Under the pieces are notes generated by a model. That model saw only the letters and a list, made by a program, of their open reading frames with translations, was not told the DNA's origin and ran no database searches. DNA of 64,000 bases from Reticulitermes speratus (lineage: Eukaryota; Arthropoda; Insecta; Blattodea; Rhinotermitidae). The stretch covers positions 21,952,952-22,016,951 of the forward strand of contig JAJKFL010000031.1 of NCBI GenBank assembly GCA_021186555.1, written 5' to 3'. Positions 63,318 to 64,000 of the stretch are shown here, in pieces. A program made the translations under genes and the position numbers. Position 1 is the stretch's first letter, and each line of letters begins with the position of its first letter.

Positions 63318-64000
63318 CTGAAAAGCATACATGACAAATTAGTATAGATGACAATTATATTTCTTTTATAAAGTCATTCCAACATACCATCTGGATACAA
63401 AATTTGCAAGTGGCAAACTTATTCCTAACCATGATCAAAAATATTAACATTAATGACTCTTACAATATTACACAAATCTTCCAACATTAATATCGTATAG
63501 GTATATAATACAAATGCTTGCAGCCTACCACTCAGGTATCTGTTTCAATCACGAACATAATGTAAACAGTTATATACTGCTTAGTTACCTCTGATAATTA
63601 GTCACACACAAAAACATTAATGAGGTCTCATAAAATATAGAACAGGGTATTATAAACCAACTACAGCAAACAATAAGAAAATTAGCTCAGCTTACCAAAA
63701 TGAAATTCGCTGTTTAGTGAATGAATAGAAATAACCACCAACAAGGTACTGAAATGTGCCAGAGGTTTTAAAATAAATAATTTTTATATAAGCAATTTTA
63801 TCCAGTTTTGGAGTACTGTTTTATATTGTGTATATATTATGATTTAATGGTTTTATACCACATCTGTGTAATAACGTGGAGTCCCATCGCTACAGTGCAT
63901 CTGCTGCCTTTGATGGACCCAAGGCTAGCATGTGGTTCTAAAATGATATAACAATGTTCAGACTAAGCTGACATCATTACATGTTATGCAGCTGGCTAGC
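63318..64000. other. Upstream intron reaching the window edge
   Basis: No exon or repeat recognised. Because window exon 1 starts in phase 0 in mid-protein, this must be intron sequence leading to the next 5' exon. Confidence 0.6.

Noticed and set aside
1-64000. CRISPR arrays, operons and bacterial features
   Set aside because: The window is clearly animal nuclear DNA with spliced genes; no regularly spaced repeat array is present.

Overview
This 64-kb window is animal nuclear DNA: AT-rich, low coding density, many introns with standard splice signals, and many degraded transposons and tRNA-derived SINEs. It is dominated by one host gene on the minus strand, the insect apolipophorin precursor (apoLp-II/I, the protein scaffold of lipophorin). 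The protein family points to an insect. The main SINE type, with a GGTTCGATTCCC B box and a body and end that I associate with termite and cockroach SINEs, makes Blattodea my best guess, but this rests on memory only.

Gene layout (minus strand, right to left): 36 coding exons between 63317 and 7499 join into one uninterrupted reading frame of 2068 codons plus a stop, with matching phases at all 35 junctions. The 5' part (roughly 1300 residues including the lipid-transfer N-terminal domain, plus promoter and signal peptide) lies beyond base 64000. Exons 1-17 of the window encode amphipathic beta-strand-rich lipid-binding sequence. Exons 18-25 (34.8-24.9 kb) encode an amphipathic helical block. 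Exons 26-28 encode the von Willebrand factor D domain. Exons 29-35 encode a cysteine-containing stretch and a VWA-like fold that lacks a metal site. A tiny terminal exon (11 codons) is followed at once by a poly(A) signal. One intron appears to use a GC-AG donor.

Mobile DNA fills the introns and the left flank. Elements include a hAT transposon with 8-bp target duplication (36190-38553), a 1.29-kb mariner (51376-52666), an internally deleted Tigger/pogo element (18852-20261), remnants of another Tc1/mariner-like transposon (39.6-40.3 and 49.0-49.4 kb), two LINE 3' ends (60-560 and 50262-50948), several hAT-type MITEs, SINEs of at least two tRNA-derived families, and Penelope-like retroelement pieces including a GIY-YIG endonuclease fragment (17.5-17.9 kb).

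The most unusual structures are three inverted duplications (7739-8400, 26026-26301, 26380-27049). Each arm carries a CTGANGA...stem...GAAAC motif resembling the hammerhead-ribozyme core known from Penelope-like elements. The middle one is a perfect, spacerless 276-bp palindrome. The left 7.4 kb is intergenic: I see no supported host gene there.
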